Positions 25,408-34,186 of a DNA stretch of 64,000 nt are shown in pieces; within the stretch, counting starts at the first letter, position 1; each line of letters opens with the position of its first letter. The notes under the pieces are model-generated. The model was not told the DNA's origin. It saw nothing but the letters and a program-made list of their open reading frames with translations, and did not search any database. The stretch lies in contig LFSR01000044.1 of the NCBI GenBank assembly GCA_001513155.1, positions 35,663-99,662 of the forward strand, read 5' to 3'. A program made the position numbers and the translations under genes. Origin of the DNA: Syntrophomonas sp. DTU018. Lineage in GTDB: Bacteria > Bacillota > Syntrophomonadia > Syntrophomonadales > Syntrophomonadaceae.

Positions 25408-27138
25408 TTATAGATCTGGTTCGGTTTGCACTATCGTTTCCAGCTTGTTGCGGAGAGCATTATAGACCAGAAAAGTGGGACGGGGGTTAGATATATAGGT
25501 ATTGGTAATGATATCTAATTTAAGCCATTCCAGATGCATTCTCCGCCGTCTCTCCCGGTGAGAAAGCTGGGTCAACTGGGGAAAATGAGCGGCAATGAAT
25601 TCTTCATCCTTAATGCGTCTGTACAGGTAATCATTGTTATTATCCGGGTTAAAGCGTGCAAACTCCTCCGGCAGGTGACCGGTGGGGAATGAGCTCAAAT
25701 AATCAAGTTTAAGCAGTTCCTGCAATAAATTGAACTCTCCTGCCCAATGCTGCTGAATAAACTGCAAAAGGAATACATACTCCCTTTCCCGGCTATGCTG
25801 GAGCAGATAATACTGGCCTTGCTGCCATGCCGAGGCTAAGTCCTCGAAGAACTTAAAAGCTTGACCGTCATATACCCGGCGGGTCAAATAATTTATAGTA
25901 CGCGGAAAATGATGAGAGTTATAATAGCGTTCCAGCATGTCCTCCAGATAGTGAAGCCGGTCCAATTCTGCAAAGGAAATCACATGATTTCCCAGGACTT
26001 CATAAGGAGCCTGCTGCTGGTAAACATAATGGTATTCCTCAGCTTGATCCCGTAATGGTGAACCTTTGAGCATTTTCAGGAAGCCCAGCTGAATAACATC
26101 GGCTTGCAGGTAAAATACCTGGTTGAAGGAGTTCCCAAATTCTTCATAGGTTTCATGGGGCAGCCCGGCGATTAAATCCACATGCAGGTGTATGTTGCCC
26201 ATTTTTTGCAGGTGCTGGATTCTATCCCGCAAATGATCCCAGTTGTGATACCTGTTAATGGCTTTAAGGGTGGGCGGATAAGTGGACTGAATTCCTATTT
26301 CAAAATCAAAAACACCCTTTGGCACCCTGGATAGGTAATCCAACATTTCATCCGAGAGCAGCTCGGCATTGATTTCCATATGAAAACGTGTGGATATATT
26401 ATTGGCCAGGATAAAGTCCATAATTTGGCGAGCCCTTTTTTCATGGCAGTTGAAAGAGCGATCCACAAACTTCACTACTTTGGCTTGGTTTTGCATAAGG
26501 AATAATAAATCCTTTTTAACCCGTTCCAGGGAAAAGTACCTTACTCCCGAGTCACAGGCAGACAAACAATAGGCGCACCGGAAGGGACAGCCCCGGGAAG
26601 TCTCATAATATACCAGCCCTCGATGGATTTCCATAAAGGGCAGTGGTGAAGGTATTTGATCCAGGTCTTTTAGGGGCGGCCGAGCAGGAGTGATATGTAC
26701 TGCCTTACCATATCTTACTGCCAGACCCGGAATTTCTTCCAGAGCTTGTCCGTTATATTTCGCTTCCAGTAATTCCTGCAGGACTAATTCCCCTTCCCCG
26801 CATATAACTGCATCAATCCGTGGATTTTCCTGCAATAACTCATCGGCATCATAGGAAACTTCCGGACCGCCCAGGACAATGAAGCAGTCCGGCCTGGCCA
26901 GTTTAAGATCATTGCACAGTTTCTTGACCATTTCAACATTCCATATGTAGCAGCTAAAACCGTAGATATCTGACTGGGCGGCAAACAGACGGGACAGAAT
27001 TGACCTGTAGTGGTCATTGATGGTGAATTCCATTATATCAATGCACCAGCGGGGATCCTGGCAGAAGCTTTTCAAGTAAGCGCATGCCAGGGAAGTGTGG
27101 GTATAGCTGGCATTCAAAGCTGCCAGAGTTACTTTCAT
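25408..27138 (-). CDS. B12-binding domain radical SAM protein (DUF4080)
   Basis: A 576-residue radical SAM enzyme. An N-terminal cobalamin-binding-like Rossmann part (about 1-150, with VLGGPEVS) precedes the SAM domain, whose [4Fe-4S] cysteines are Cys184, Cys188 and Cys191 (GCPFRCAYC). A C-terminal DUF4080 region (about 370-570) follows. The GGPEVS-type segment suggests cobalamin or a cobalamin-fold remnant; DUF4080 members have no assigned reaction that I know. Ribosome site is weak (GGGATG). It is about 90 bases upstream of nothing related: the next gene on this strand is CBM25. Confidence 0.88.
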   Translation of the reverse strand: MKVTLAALNASYTHTSLACAYLKSFCQDPRWCIDIMEFTINDHYRSILSRLFAAQSDIYGFSCYIWNVEMVKKLCNDLKLARPDCFIVLGGPEVSYDADELLQENPRIDAVICGEGELVLQELLEAKYNGQALEEIPGLAVRYGKAVHITPARPPLKDLDQIPSPLPFMEIHRGLVYYETSRGCPFRCAYCLSACDSGVRYFSLERVKKDLLFLMQNQAKVVKFVDRSFNCHEKRARQIMDFILANNISTRFHMEINAELLSDEMLDYLSRVPKGVFDFEIGIQSTYPPTLKAINRYHNWDHLRDRIQHLQKMGNIHLHVDLIAGLPHETYEEFGNSFNQVFYLQADVIQLGFLKMLKGSPLRDQAEEYHYVYQQQAPYEVLGNHVISFAELDRLHYLEDMLERYYNSHHFPRTINYLTRRVYDGQAFKFFEDLASAWQQGQYYLLQHSREREYVFLLQFIQQHWAGEFNLLQELLKLDYLSSFPTGHLPEEFARFNPDNNNDYLYRRIKDEEFIAAHFPQLTQLSHRERRRRMHLEWLKLDIITNTYISNPRPTFLVYNALRNKLETIVQTEPDL

Positions 27139-27232
27139 ATGATTTCATCCCTAATTATTGTAATTATCATCTGGAAAATCGGCTACGGTAAATGAAAAAT
27201 CTTTATCCTGCTATCGTCAGGAGCGAAGCAGG

Positions 27233-28132
27233 CTATTCCTCACCGACAATACGTACTTCCGGCTCCAGAACAATATTGTGTTCCTCTAAAGCCCGCTTTT
27301 GAATGTAGCGGATCAAATCGATTATATCTTGGGCAGTAGCCTGCCCGCAATTAACTATGAATCCGGCGTGTTTAGTGGAAACCTGTGCATCGCCGATCTT
27401 AAAACCCTTTAAGCCCATTTTTTCCAACAGGGGGCCTACATAGACCCCGGGGGGTCTTTTGAAAATGCTGCCCGCGCTGGGCATATCCAAAGGCTGTTTT
27501 TCCCGGCGCAAACGAGCATATTCCTGCATCTTGGCTACTATTTCTTCCCTATTTCCCGGTGATAGCTTCATCACTGCCGATACCACAATCCAATCGCCTT
27601 TCTGAAATATGCTGGAGCGATAGCCAAAAGCCATTTCTTCAGGGGAAAAAGTACACAAATTTCCGGAACCGTCCAAAGCAGAAACTGCTGATATCACCTG
27701 GCTCATTTCCCCGCCATATGCCCCGGCATTCATCACCACTGCTCCCCCGACACTGCCGGGAATTCCTTCGGCAAACTCCAGCCCGCTTAAGCCATGAGCA
27801 GCAGCTTTTTTACTCAGTTCGGAGAGACGGATACCGGCTTCCGCCATTATTTCATTACCGGATATATATAAGCCATTTAAGGAATGTCCTATTTTAATAA
27901 CCACGCCCCGAAAACCTTTGTCCCTGACCAGCAGATTGCTGCCCAGACCTATTACCATGTAAGGAATACCATCTTCCCGGCAGGTCCGGACCAACTGCTG
28001 GATTTCTTCTATTGTCTCCGGAAAAACCATCAAGTCGGCAGGACCGCCGACTTTCAATGTGGTATGAGCACTAAGCGGTTCCTGCCAGCGCAGTCTTTCC
28101 GGGGGTATAATTTTGAGAATTTGGCTATACAT
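27233..28132 (-). CDS. murB: UDP-N-acetylenolpyruvoylglucosamine reductase
   Basis: A 299-residue FAD, NADPH-dependent enzyme that reduces UDP-GlcNAc-enolpyruvate to UDP-N-acetylmuramic acid. It has the FAD-binding VIGLGSNLLV (about 60-69), GIPGSVGGAVVMNAG (about 126-140) and SAGSIFKRP with the catalytic serine, followed by GDAQVSTKHAGFIVN. This is the shorter type II form usual in Firmicutes. It lies 48 bases downstream of larA on the same strand and is not in a mur/fts cluster here. A short GTCAGGAGCGAAGCA near 27214 recalls the dispersed repeat but is too short to call. Confidence 0.95.
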   Translation of the reverse strand: MYSQILKIIPPERLRWQEPLSAHTTLKVGGPADLMVFPETIEEIQQLVRTCREDGIPYMVIGLGSNLLVRDKGFRGVVIKIGHSLNGLYISGNEIMAEAGIRLSELSKKAAAHGLSGLEFAEGIPGSVGGAVVMNAGAYGGEMSQVISAVSALDGSGNLCTFSPEEMAFGYRSSIFQKGDWIVVSAVMKLSPGNREEIVAKMQEYARLRREKQPLDMPSAGSIFKRPPGVYVGPLLEKMGLKGFKIGDAQVSTKHAGFIVNCGQATAQDIIDLIRYIQKRALEEHNIVLEPEVRIVGEE

Positions 28133-28180
28133 TGTTGTCCCCTACTCCCTGTGATTATGCTGCTATTTTATTGAAAGACT

Positions 28181-29452
28181 TCAGCTTTTATTCTCACTGG
28201 TAATTTTAACCGCTATTTTAGGTGCTTCAGGCATGACCAGTATGGATGCCTGGGGGCCGTATTTGTACAACAGATCCTTTAACAATTCCTGCAGGTCATG
28301 TACCGGCGTAATATACAGGCGCTGTACCGTACTGTCCGGCATGCTGCTGTACAGGTAAATATCAGCATGGCGCAATGTTCTGCAGATAGCAAACGCTTTA
28401 TGGCCGCCTAATTCAAAATGGTCAATAAATCTCTTTTCTATGTCTTCGATACAGGTGGCATCCATAACCCACTGGGTAAAGGTCTTTTCTCCCAGTCCTT
28501 CCGGGCATTCAGCCACCAGTATGATAGCACCGCCTTCTTTCACCGCCAGGCTGGCAGAATCCAAAGCTTTTTGCGCTTGATACATATTTATATCCTTGGG
28601 ATAACCTCCGCAGCTGGCCAACACAATATCTGCCCGGGCAGCAATGGGGACAACGCTCATTTTTTCCGCAAACAAGACCGCATCCATCCAGGCATCGTAG
28701 ACATGACCGGCACTGGCATGGATGATGTTGTGGTGAGTTCCGGTCACTACGTTTACTATAAAGTCTACGCCTGCTATTTTTGCGGCTTCCAACATCAAAT
28801 CGCTTACCGGGTTGTTCTGGTAATTACCCAAACAAGCCCGGGGATCATTCATCATCTTATGGTTAGCTTCTATTAATGAGCGGGATGCTATTCCGGGAAG
28901 TATCGATTTGCGGCCTCCGGAATAACCAGCGAAGTAGTGCAGACCAACCAGTCCGGTAGTGATGAGCAGGTCTGTCTCCACTGCATGTTTATTTATGTAC
29001 AGGTCTGTGCCATTGGGCAATACTCCGGCAAAGGCTACATCCCGGTCACAGTCATGGTTGATTATGCGATATTGACTGCATATGTCAGGGCCGAAAACCA
29101 GTTGATTTTCCTCATCTGTTTGCGGGCGATGAATACCGGTGGCGATCAGCAAAGTAATATTTTCTTTTTTGATACCTGCCCCGGTCAATTCATGCAAAAT
29201 GGGGGGAAGAATTTCCTGATAAGGAGTTGGCCGGGTTATATCATTTACTACTATGACAGCACTATGGGCTGATTTATGACGAACCAGTTCTGTGAGAGTC
29301 GGGCTGTTTATAGGAGCGCGCAAAGCCTGTTCCACCAGATTAGTGTCAGAAGATAGACCGGGTATTTCCCGGGGCCAGACGATTTCCTGCACATGACCCT
29401 CCGGCAGATCTACAGGAATGCTGTTTTGACCATACGCTAATTCGATCATCAT
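28181..29452 (-). CDS. larA: Nickel-dependent lactate racemase family protein
   Basis: A 423-residue LarA-family protein, which interconverts L- and D-lactate or related 2-hydroxyacids using the nickel-pincer nucleotide. His108 (TGIHRP), His172 (GLHYFAG) and Lys182 (GGRKS) align with His108, His174 and Lys184 of Lactobacillus LarA, so the cofactor and catalytic residues are kept. The cofactor-making genes larB, larC and larE are not in the window. It is divergent from a two-gene D-lactate/glycolate dehydrogenase, and a racemase next to a dehydrogenase makes biochemical sense. LarA homologues act on several hydroxyacids, so lactate itself is not certain. A TATAAT box near 29510 is the likely promoter on this strand. 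Confidence 0.88.
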   Translation of the reverse strand: MMIELAYGQNSIPVDLPEGHVQEIVWPREIPGLSSDTNLVEQALRAPINSPTLTELVRHKSAHSAVIVVNDITRPTPYQEILPPILHELTGAGIKKENITLLIATGIHRPQTDEENQLVFGPDICSQYRIINHDCDRDVAFAGVLPNGTDLYINKHAVETDLLITTGLVGLHYFAGYSGGRKSILPGIASRSLIEANHKMMNDPRACLGNYQNNPVSDLMLEAAKIAGVDFIVNVVTGTHHNIIHASAGHVYDAWMDAVLFAEKMSVVPIAARADIVLASCGGYPKDINMYQAQKALDSASLAVKEGGAIILVAECPEGLGEKTFTQWVMDATCIEDIEKRFIDHFELGGHKAFAICRTLRHADIYLYSSMPDSTVQRLYITPVHDLQELLKDLLYKYGPQASILVMPEAPKIAVKITSENKS

Positions 29453-29614
29453 CGTTTATCATCCTATTCCAATATGTTTATAAATTCCCAATTTCAATTG
29501 TCTAAATTATACCGTATGCTGGGGAATTTTATAATCCCGGCTTATGGCTATGTGATATAATAGCATAGAATTTACCGATACAAGGCATATTAAGTCTCTC
29601 AAGGAGGGCGAGCT

Positions 29615-31015
29615 ATGGATGAAGCTCAGATAAGAAAAGATTTGGTTGATATGTTGGGCAAAGATAAGGTTCTGGTAAAAGATCTGGATTTAATGTATTA
29701 CTCCTATGACAGTTCCTTCTATACCAAACTGGAACCTAAGAACCCTACAGCGGTAGTTTTGCCCAAATCAACTGAAGATGTGCAGAAAGTAATGCGCTAT
29801 GCTTACGAAAATCATATCAACGTTATCCCCCGCGGTGCCGGCACCGGAGAAACCGGCGGCTGTATTGCTATAAATGGAGGCATAGTGCTGGATTTATCCT
29901 CCTGGGATGATATCGTGGAAATAGATGCTGCCAATATGCAGGTGATTGTCCGTCCGGGTATTATCCATGCCCGGCTTAATGAAAAACTGGCTGAATATAA
30001 CCTGTTCTTCCCGCCTGATCCCGGAAGCAGCCAGATGTGTACCATCGGCGGAATGGTAGCCAATAACGCCAGTGGTCTCAGGGCCGTAAAATATGGCTGC
30101 ACGGAACAGTATATTTTGGGATTGGAAGTAGTTCTCCCCAATGGCGATGTTATCATAACCGGAGGAATGAAATCCAAAGCCATTAAAAATGTCTCGGGAT
30201 TAAACCTGACCAAACTGATGGTAGGTTCTGAAGGGGTCTTGGGTGTTATAACCCGCATTCGCCTGCGCTGCTGGCCGAAACCCAAAGCCCGAGGTATAGC
30301 CATGGCAGTATTTGACAATCTGGACGATGCTCCCGCCACAGTACTGGAAGTCTACCGGGAGGGGGTTCTTCCTTCCGGAATAGAGATTTTGGACAGTTCT
30401 GCTATTCGGGCGGTGAATCAGTTTAAACCCGAAATCAACCTGCCTGATGCCGAAGCCATTTTGCTGTTTGAAGTGGACGGCAACCCTCCGGGAGTTGAAT
30501 ACGAGGGTAATGTTATCAAAGAAGTAGCCAGCCGTCGAGCCCGGCAGGTGGAATGGTCTACCGATCCCAAACGTATGGCCCAACTCTGGGAGGGACGCAG
30601 TGTAACTGCCGCTGCGGCAGCCCGGGTACGCCCCGATGGAAGCCGGATATTTGCCGGTGAAGATATCAGTGTTCCCCTTTCCAAAGTTGCGGACACTCTG
30701 CGGGCCATTCGCACTTTAGGTGAAAAGTATGGGATCCAAGTAGTTAATTACGGTCACATAGGTGATGGCAATGTCCATACCGCTCCGGTTATAAATCCGG
30801 AGAATCCAGAGGAAGTGGAGAAAGTGATGCAGCTGGTGCATGATATACATTTATTGGCTATTGAACTGGAAGGGTCAACTACCGGAGAACATGGTGTCGG
30901 CGTAGTCCGCAGACCCTATGCTGAATTGGAACACGGCTTGGCAGTTAAATACATGAAAGGTATTAAACAGGTGTTTGATCCCCGGGGTATTATGAACCCT
31001 GATAAGCTGTTCTAG
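29615..31015 (+). CDS. FAD-binding D-lactate/glycolate dehydrogenase subunit (GlcD-like)
   Basis: A 466-residue flavoprotein of the vanillyl-alcohol oxidase fold. The N-terminal FAD-binding domain contains VIPRGAGTGETGGC and GMVANNASGLRAVKYG; the C-terminal FAD-oxidase domain ends with YGHIGDGNVHTAP and STTGEHGVG, which carry the metal/substrate histidines. It oxidises a D-2-hydroxyacid and hands electrons to the iron-sulfur subunit encoded 20 bases downstream. Ribosome site AAGGAGGG. A TATAAT lies at 29555-29560, without a clear -35. The divergent larA gene points to lactate as the substrate; glycolate is the alternative. Confidence 0.92.
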   Translation: MDEAQIRKDLVDMLGKDKVLVKDLDLMYYSYDSSFYTKLEPKNPTAVVLPKSTEDVQKVMRYAYENHINVIPRGAGTGETGGCIAINGGIVLDLSSWDDIVEIDAANMQVIVRPGIIHARLNEKLAEYNLFFPPDPGSSQMCTIGGMVANNASGLRAVKYGCTEQYILGLEVVLPNGDVIITGGMKSKAIKNVSGLNLTKLMVGSEGVLGVITRIRLRCWPKPKARGIAMAVFDNLDDAPATVLEVYREGVLPSGIEILDSSAIRAVNQFKPEINLPDAEAILLFEVDGNPPGVEYEGNVIKEVASRRARQVEWSTDPKRMAQLWEGRSVTAAAAARVRPDGSRIFAGEDISVPLSKVADTLRAIRTLGEKYGIQVVNYGHIGDGNVHTAPVINPENPEEVEKVMQLVHDIHLLAIELEGSTTGEHGVGVVRRPYAELEHGLAVKYMKGIKQVFDPRGIMNPDKLF

Positions 31016-31035
31016 TCGGGAAAGGAGATTTTAGT

Positions 31036-32334
31036 ATGGATTTTAAAAAACTGCCTCCCGTGCAAGAGCAGATTATGAAATGTGTCCGCTGCGGCAAATG
31101 CCGCAGTGTATGCCCGGTTTTTGCCGAGATTCGCAATGAAACTGCTGCTCCCAGAGGACACGTTTTTATGGTGCAGATGCTGCGTGACGGTAAAGTCGAA
31201 CCTGATTCAGAGGTCTATGATTACCTGGCCAATTGTTTATTGTGTGAGACCTGCAGTATCAACTGTCCTTCCGGTATTGATATACATGAACTCAATGCGG
31301 CGGCTCGTTCCTATATATACGAGCATCACCCCAGTGTCAGCAAAGAGTTAATTTTTGATACTCTTTGGACCAAGCCCAGCCTGCTCAGAACCTCCACCAA
31401 GTTTTTATGGGGGGCTCAGAAATCAGGGTTGCAAGCATTGGCCCGCAATCTGGGTCTAATGAAAATACTGCCTGGTGATCTGCCCAAAGCAGAAGGAATA
31501 CTTTCCTCAGTTCCTTTAAGATCGGGACGCAGCCTGGTCAGGGAAGTAAATCCGGCTCGCGGCGAAAAACGTTTTCGAGTGGGCTACTTTTTAGGCTGCG
31601 GCACTGACCTGTTCCAACCCCAGGTGGCCAAGGCCACCGTAGAGGTTCTGACCCGCAATGGCTGTGAGGTGATTGTACCCCGGGAGACCCGCTGTTGCGG
31701 TATGCCCCATTTAGCCAACGGAAAAATGGATACTGCCAGGAAACTATTAGCCCATAATGTCAAGATATTTAACGGTTACGATTTCGACTATATAATTACC
31801 GACTGCGCTTCCTGTTCCTCTGCCCTGACCGAGAAGAATATCAAGTTTGTTCTGGGCGGTCTTAAAATTGAAGATGAGGCTCTGGTCTTTGCGGACAAGG
31901 TAATGGATCTGACCAAATTCCTGGTGGATATCCTGGATATTCAACTGCCGGACAATCCAGATGCCAAAACCCGAAAGGTTACTTTTCACGATCCCTGTCA
32001 CTTGGCCAATGCCCAGGGTATCAAGAGCCAGCCCCGGGAGCTTTTGCAGCGATTACCGGGAGTCCAATTGGTGGAGATGGCTGAAGCAAACCGCTGTTGC
32101 GGCGGTTCAGGTACTTACAGCATTACCCATTACGATTTGTCCATGAAAATATTGGACCGTAAAATGGATAATGCTATGGCTACCGGTGCTGACTATTTAG
32201 CTACCTGCTGTCCCAGCTGTATGATGCAGCTGCAATATGGAGTAAGACGTTGCAAGTGGGATTGCCAGGTGGTTCATCCTATTGAACTGGTCTACGAGTA
32301 TTACCAGTCTCTGCCCGAGATCGCTCCGGTTTAA
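31036..32334 (+). CDS. Iron-sulfur subunit of D-lactate/glycolate dehydrogenase (GlcF-like)
   Basis: A 432-residue protein with two [4Fe-4S] ferredoxin motifs, Cys16-19-22-26 and Cys67-70-73-77, and two cysteine-rich CCG domains (RCCGMPHLANG and RCCGGSGTYS) that bind a further cluster in heterodisulfide reductase-like proteins. It accepts electrons from the upstream flavoprotein and probably delivers them to a membrane or ETF-type carrier. Ribosome site AAAGGAGA. No third subunit (GlcE) follows; the next 389 bases hold no gene. Confidence 0.92.
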   Translation: MDFKKLPPVQEQIMKCVRCGKCRSVCPVFAEIRNETAAPRGHVFMVQMLRDGKVEPDSEVYDYLANCLLCETCSINCPSGIDIHELNAAARSYIYEHHPSVSKELIFDTLWTKPSLLRTSTKFLWGAQKSGLQALARNLGLMKILPGDLPKAEGILSSVPLRSGRSLVREVNPARGEKRFRVGYFLGCGTDLFQPQVAKATVEVLTRNGCEVIVPRETRCCGMPHLANGKMDTARKLLAHNVKIFNGYDFDYIITDCASCSSALTEKNIKFVLGGLKIEDEALVFADKVMDLTKFLVDILDIQLPDNPDAKTRKVTFHDPCHLANAQGIKSQPRELLQRLPGVQLVEMAEANRCCGGSGTYSITHYDLSMKILDRKMDNAMATGADYLATCCPSCMMQLQYGVRRCKWDCQVVHPIELVYEYYQSLPEIAPV

Positions 32335-32373
32335 TCGACCCAAACCACAGCTTGGCAAAAGTGTTAACCGGGA

Positions 32374-32585
32374 GGCAGGAATATTTGCCGGCTTGCTCCG
32401 GTACTCCTTGCCTGCAATACATCGGCAATCTTTAAGTGCGGAGGGGACCGCTCGTAATTTGGCGTCCATGCCCTCAGTACTCACTGCTTGAAACGTCCTG
32501 TTTCTCGCTCCCCTTCGCAGCCCTCAGTTTCGCCGTGAGTTGCAGCGGCTCGCCGTAAGTCGCTCCCCCGGCTAATACTCCTGCC
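32374..32585. repeat. Segment bounded by 18-bp inverted repeats
   Basis: The left end, GGCAGGAATATTTGCCGG (32374-32391), and the reverse complement of the right end (32568-32585), GGCAGGAGTATTAGCCGG, agree at 16 of 18 positions. The 212-base segment has a base composition unlike its neighbours and encodes nothing recognisable. It could be a MITE-like remnant or a large hairpin. No clear target-site duplication was seen. Confidence 0.6.
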
Positions 32586-32662
32586 GAATTCTGCAGCGAT
32601 GTTTTCATTCATTGTGTTTTGTTCTGCTGGTACAATTACTATAAAAATATTAACTGTTACAT

Positions 32663-32694
32663 CATAAGAAGCCTAGCGATGTGGCGATCCTTTG
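32663..32694. repeat. Degenerate single copy of the dispersed repeat core
   Basis: CATCATAAGAAGC, TAGCGATGTGG and CGATCC align with the core seen at 54984-55015 (GTCATCGCGAGGAGC, TAGCGACGTGG, CGATCTC) with several substitutions and one gap. It lies about 80 bases from the inverted-repeat segment and just upstream of ttcA. Confidence 0.5.
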
Positions 32695-32723
32695 AAACAA
32701 ATAATTATTAAAAGGCGGAAAGT

Positions 32724-33446
32724 ATGAGTAATAGAAGAACAAAACTGATATTCGGTCAAGTCAGAGATGCCAACCTTAAATATAAATTAATCGAAAACGG
32801 AGACCGGGTGGCCGTAGGCATGTCGGGAGGAAAAGACAGTGTTACCCTGCTCTACATGTTGAACCTACTGAGGCAGTACACCCCTTTAATGTTTGATTTG
32901 GTCCCAGTATATATAGATTTGGGCTGGGGCAATGAAACCCAACCTCTTCAGGAATTTTGCCGCCAGATAGGGATGGATTTGGTGATTCATAACACCAATA
33001 TCGGGCAAATTGTTTTTCAGGTTAAGGAAGAACGCCATCCCTGTTCCCTGTGTGCCAATATGCGCCGGGGAGCCCTGCACCGGATCAGCAAAGAACTGGG
33101 ATGTAACAAAGTAGCATTAGGTCATCATCTGGATGATGTGGTTACAACATTGCTGATGTCCATCCTTTATGAAGGGCGTTACCAGGTTTTTACCCCCAAA
33201 ACCTGGCTTAGCCGGGCAGATATTACTGTGATACGCCCCCTCATATATGTGGAAGAAAGGGACATCAAGCTGCTGGTTGAATCCCTAAAGTTGCCGGTAA
33301 TAAAAAATCGCTGTCCGGCTGATGGTGCCACTAAAAGGACGGAAGTTGCTGAATTCCTTAACATCCTGGAGGAGCAATTTCCCGGAGCCAGGCGCCGCTT
33401 TTTGTCAGCCATCGAAAAGGTGGGACCTAGTGCCTTCTGGAATTGA
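32724..33446 (+). CDS. ttcA: TtcA-like tRNA 2-thiolation ATP pyrophosphatase
   Basis: A 240-residue PP-loop protein of the TtcA/TtuA group. The ATP loop SGGKDS is at 34-39, and Cys107, Cys110 (HPCSLC) and Cys197 (NRC) match the three cysteines that hold the [4Fe-4S] cluster in TtcA, which makes 2-thiocytidine at tRNA position 32. It lacks the N- and C-terminal zinc fingers of archaeal-type TtuA. Ribosome site AAGGCGG. It ends two bases before the lexA operator. Target base is inferred from family; an alternative is another tRNA thiolation. Confidence 0.85.
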   Translation: MSNRRTKLIFGQVRDANLKYKLIENGDRVAVGMSGGKDSVTLLYMLNLLRQYTPLMFDLVPVYIDLGWGNETQPLQEFCRQIGMDLVIHNTNIGQIVFQVKEERHPCSLCANMRRGALHRISKELGCNKVALGHHLDDVVTTLLMSILYEGRYQVFTPKTWLSRADITVIRPLIYVEERDIKLLVESLKLPVIKNRCPADGATKRTEVAEFLNILEEQFPGARRRFLSAIEKVGPSAFWN

Positions 33447-33447
33447 G

Positions 33448-33487
33448 CAAACGAATGTTTGTATTGGATGGTTAATAATGCTATAAT
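33448..33487 (+). promoter_or_regulatory. lexA promoter with SOS box
   Basis: CAAACGAATGTTTG at 33448-33461 is a perfect palindrome around the centre NNNN and fits the Gram-positive LexA consensus (GAAC-N4-GTTC type, one position changed in each half). Its right half overlaps a -35 box, TTGTAT (33459-33464), which is exactly 17 bases from TATAAT (33482-33487). LexA bound here would block its own promoter. Confidence 0.8.
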
Positions 33488-33525
33488 GTTGGCAAAGCTT
33501 GATAAATTAAGAAAGGTTGGTAAGA

Positions 33526-34131
33526 ATGCAGCTGACTGAACGCCAACAGCAAATTCTTGACTATATACGCCAGCGTATAAAGACTAGTGGTTATCCCCCT
33601 TCGGTCCGGGAAATAGGTGAAGCAGTAGGCCTAAGGTCCAGTTCTACCGTGCACTCTTATTTGGTGCAGCTGGAGGAAATGGGCCTTATTCGTAAGGATC
33701 CGACTAAACCCAGGGCTATCATTCCCGTTGACCTCGGTGAGCCTGAACCGTTGAGCCAGGCCTTGTCCCTGCCGTTGGTAGGATCGGTGGCTGCAGGTAC
33801 ACCTATTTTGGCGGAACAGAATATTGAGACCTACCTATCGGTTCCTTCGGAAATGGTTGGCTATGGGACTCATTTTCTGCTGCAGGTTAAAGGCGACAGC
33901 ATGATCGAAGCTGGAATTTTAGACGGGGACTACCTGATTGTGCGCCAGCAAAGCCAGGCTAACAATGGGGATATAGTGGTTGCCATGGTAGAAGATGAAG
34001 CCACAGTTAAGCGCATATACTTCCACAGTGACCATATTGAACTGCGTCCTGAAAACAGCTCCATGGAACCCTTCCGGGTTACTGATGTCCAGATCGTGGG
34101 GAAAGTTACCGGCTTAATGCGTAAAATGTAA
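33526..34131 (+). CDS. lexA: LexA SOS repressor
   Basis: A 201-residue repressor-protease. Residues 1-65 are the winged helix that binds the SOS box; Ala90-Gly91 is the self-cleavage bond; Ser125 (KGDSM) and Lys162 (ATVKRI) are the catalytic pair activated by RecA filaments. Start: an in-frame TTG three codons earlier overlaps the GAAAGG ribosome site, so ATG at 33526 is used. The SOS box at 33448 indicates autorepression. A terminator follows at once. The neighbour on the other side is glnA, which is not SOS-related. Confidence 0.96.
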   Translation: MQLTERQQQILDYIRQRIKTSGYPPSVREIGEAVGLRSSSTVHSYLVQLEEMGLIRKDPTKPRAIIPVDLGEPEPLSQALSLPLVGSVAAGTPILAEQNIETYLSVPSEMVGYGTHFLLQVKGDSMIEAGILDGDYLIVRQQSQANNGDIVVAMVEDEATVKRIYFHSDHIELRPENSSMEPFRVTDVQIVGKVTGLMRKM

Positions 34132-34139
34132 AGAAATAA

Positions 34140-34158
34140 AGAGGCCTGAAAGGCCTCT
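34140..34158. terminator. Bidirectional terminator between lexA and glnA
   Basis: A seven to eight-bp stem AGAGGCC/GGCCTCT with a short loop, T-rich on the right and A-rich on the left, between the convergent lexA and glnA genes. Confidence 0.82.
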
Positions 34159-34186
34159 TAATTATTTTTCGGAATTAAAAGAAGGC

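Larger units (their letters stand above)
32335..32723. other. Intergenic region with inverted repeats
   Basis: A 389-base gap between glcF-like and ttcA. It is unusually C/T- and G/C-rich in its middle part (CGCTCC and CGCCGT motifs repeat) and then turns A/T-rich before ttcA. It contains the inverted-repeat segment and a degenerate dispersed repeat listed separately. No supported gene. Confidence 0.6.

Noticed and set aside
27214..27230. Short match to the dispersed repeat core at the end of murB
   Set aside because: About 15 bases only, and partly next to coding sequence; too short to separate from chance.
28418..28876. Plus-strand open frame of 152 codons opposite larA
   Set aside because: Shadow of LarA, which has its catalytic residues conserved; no ribosome site or homology.
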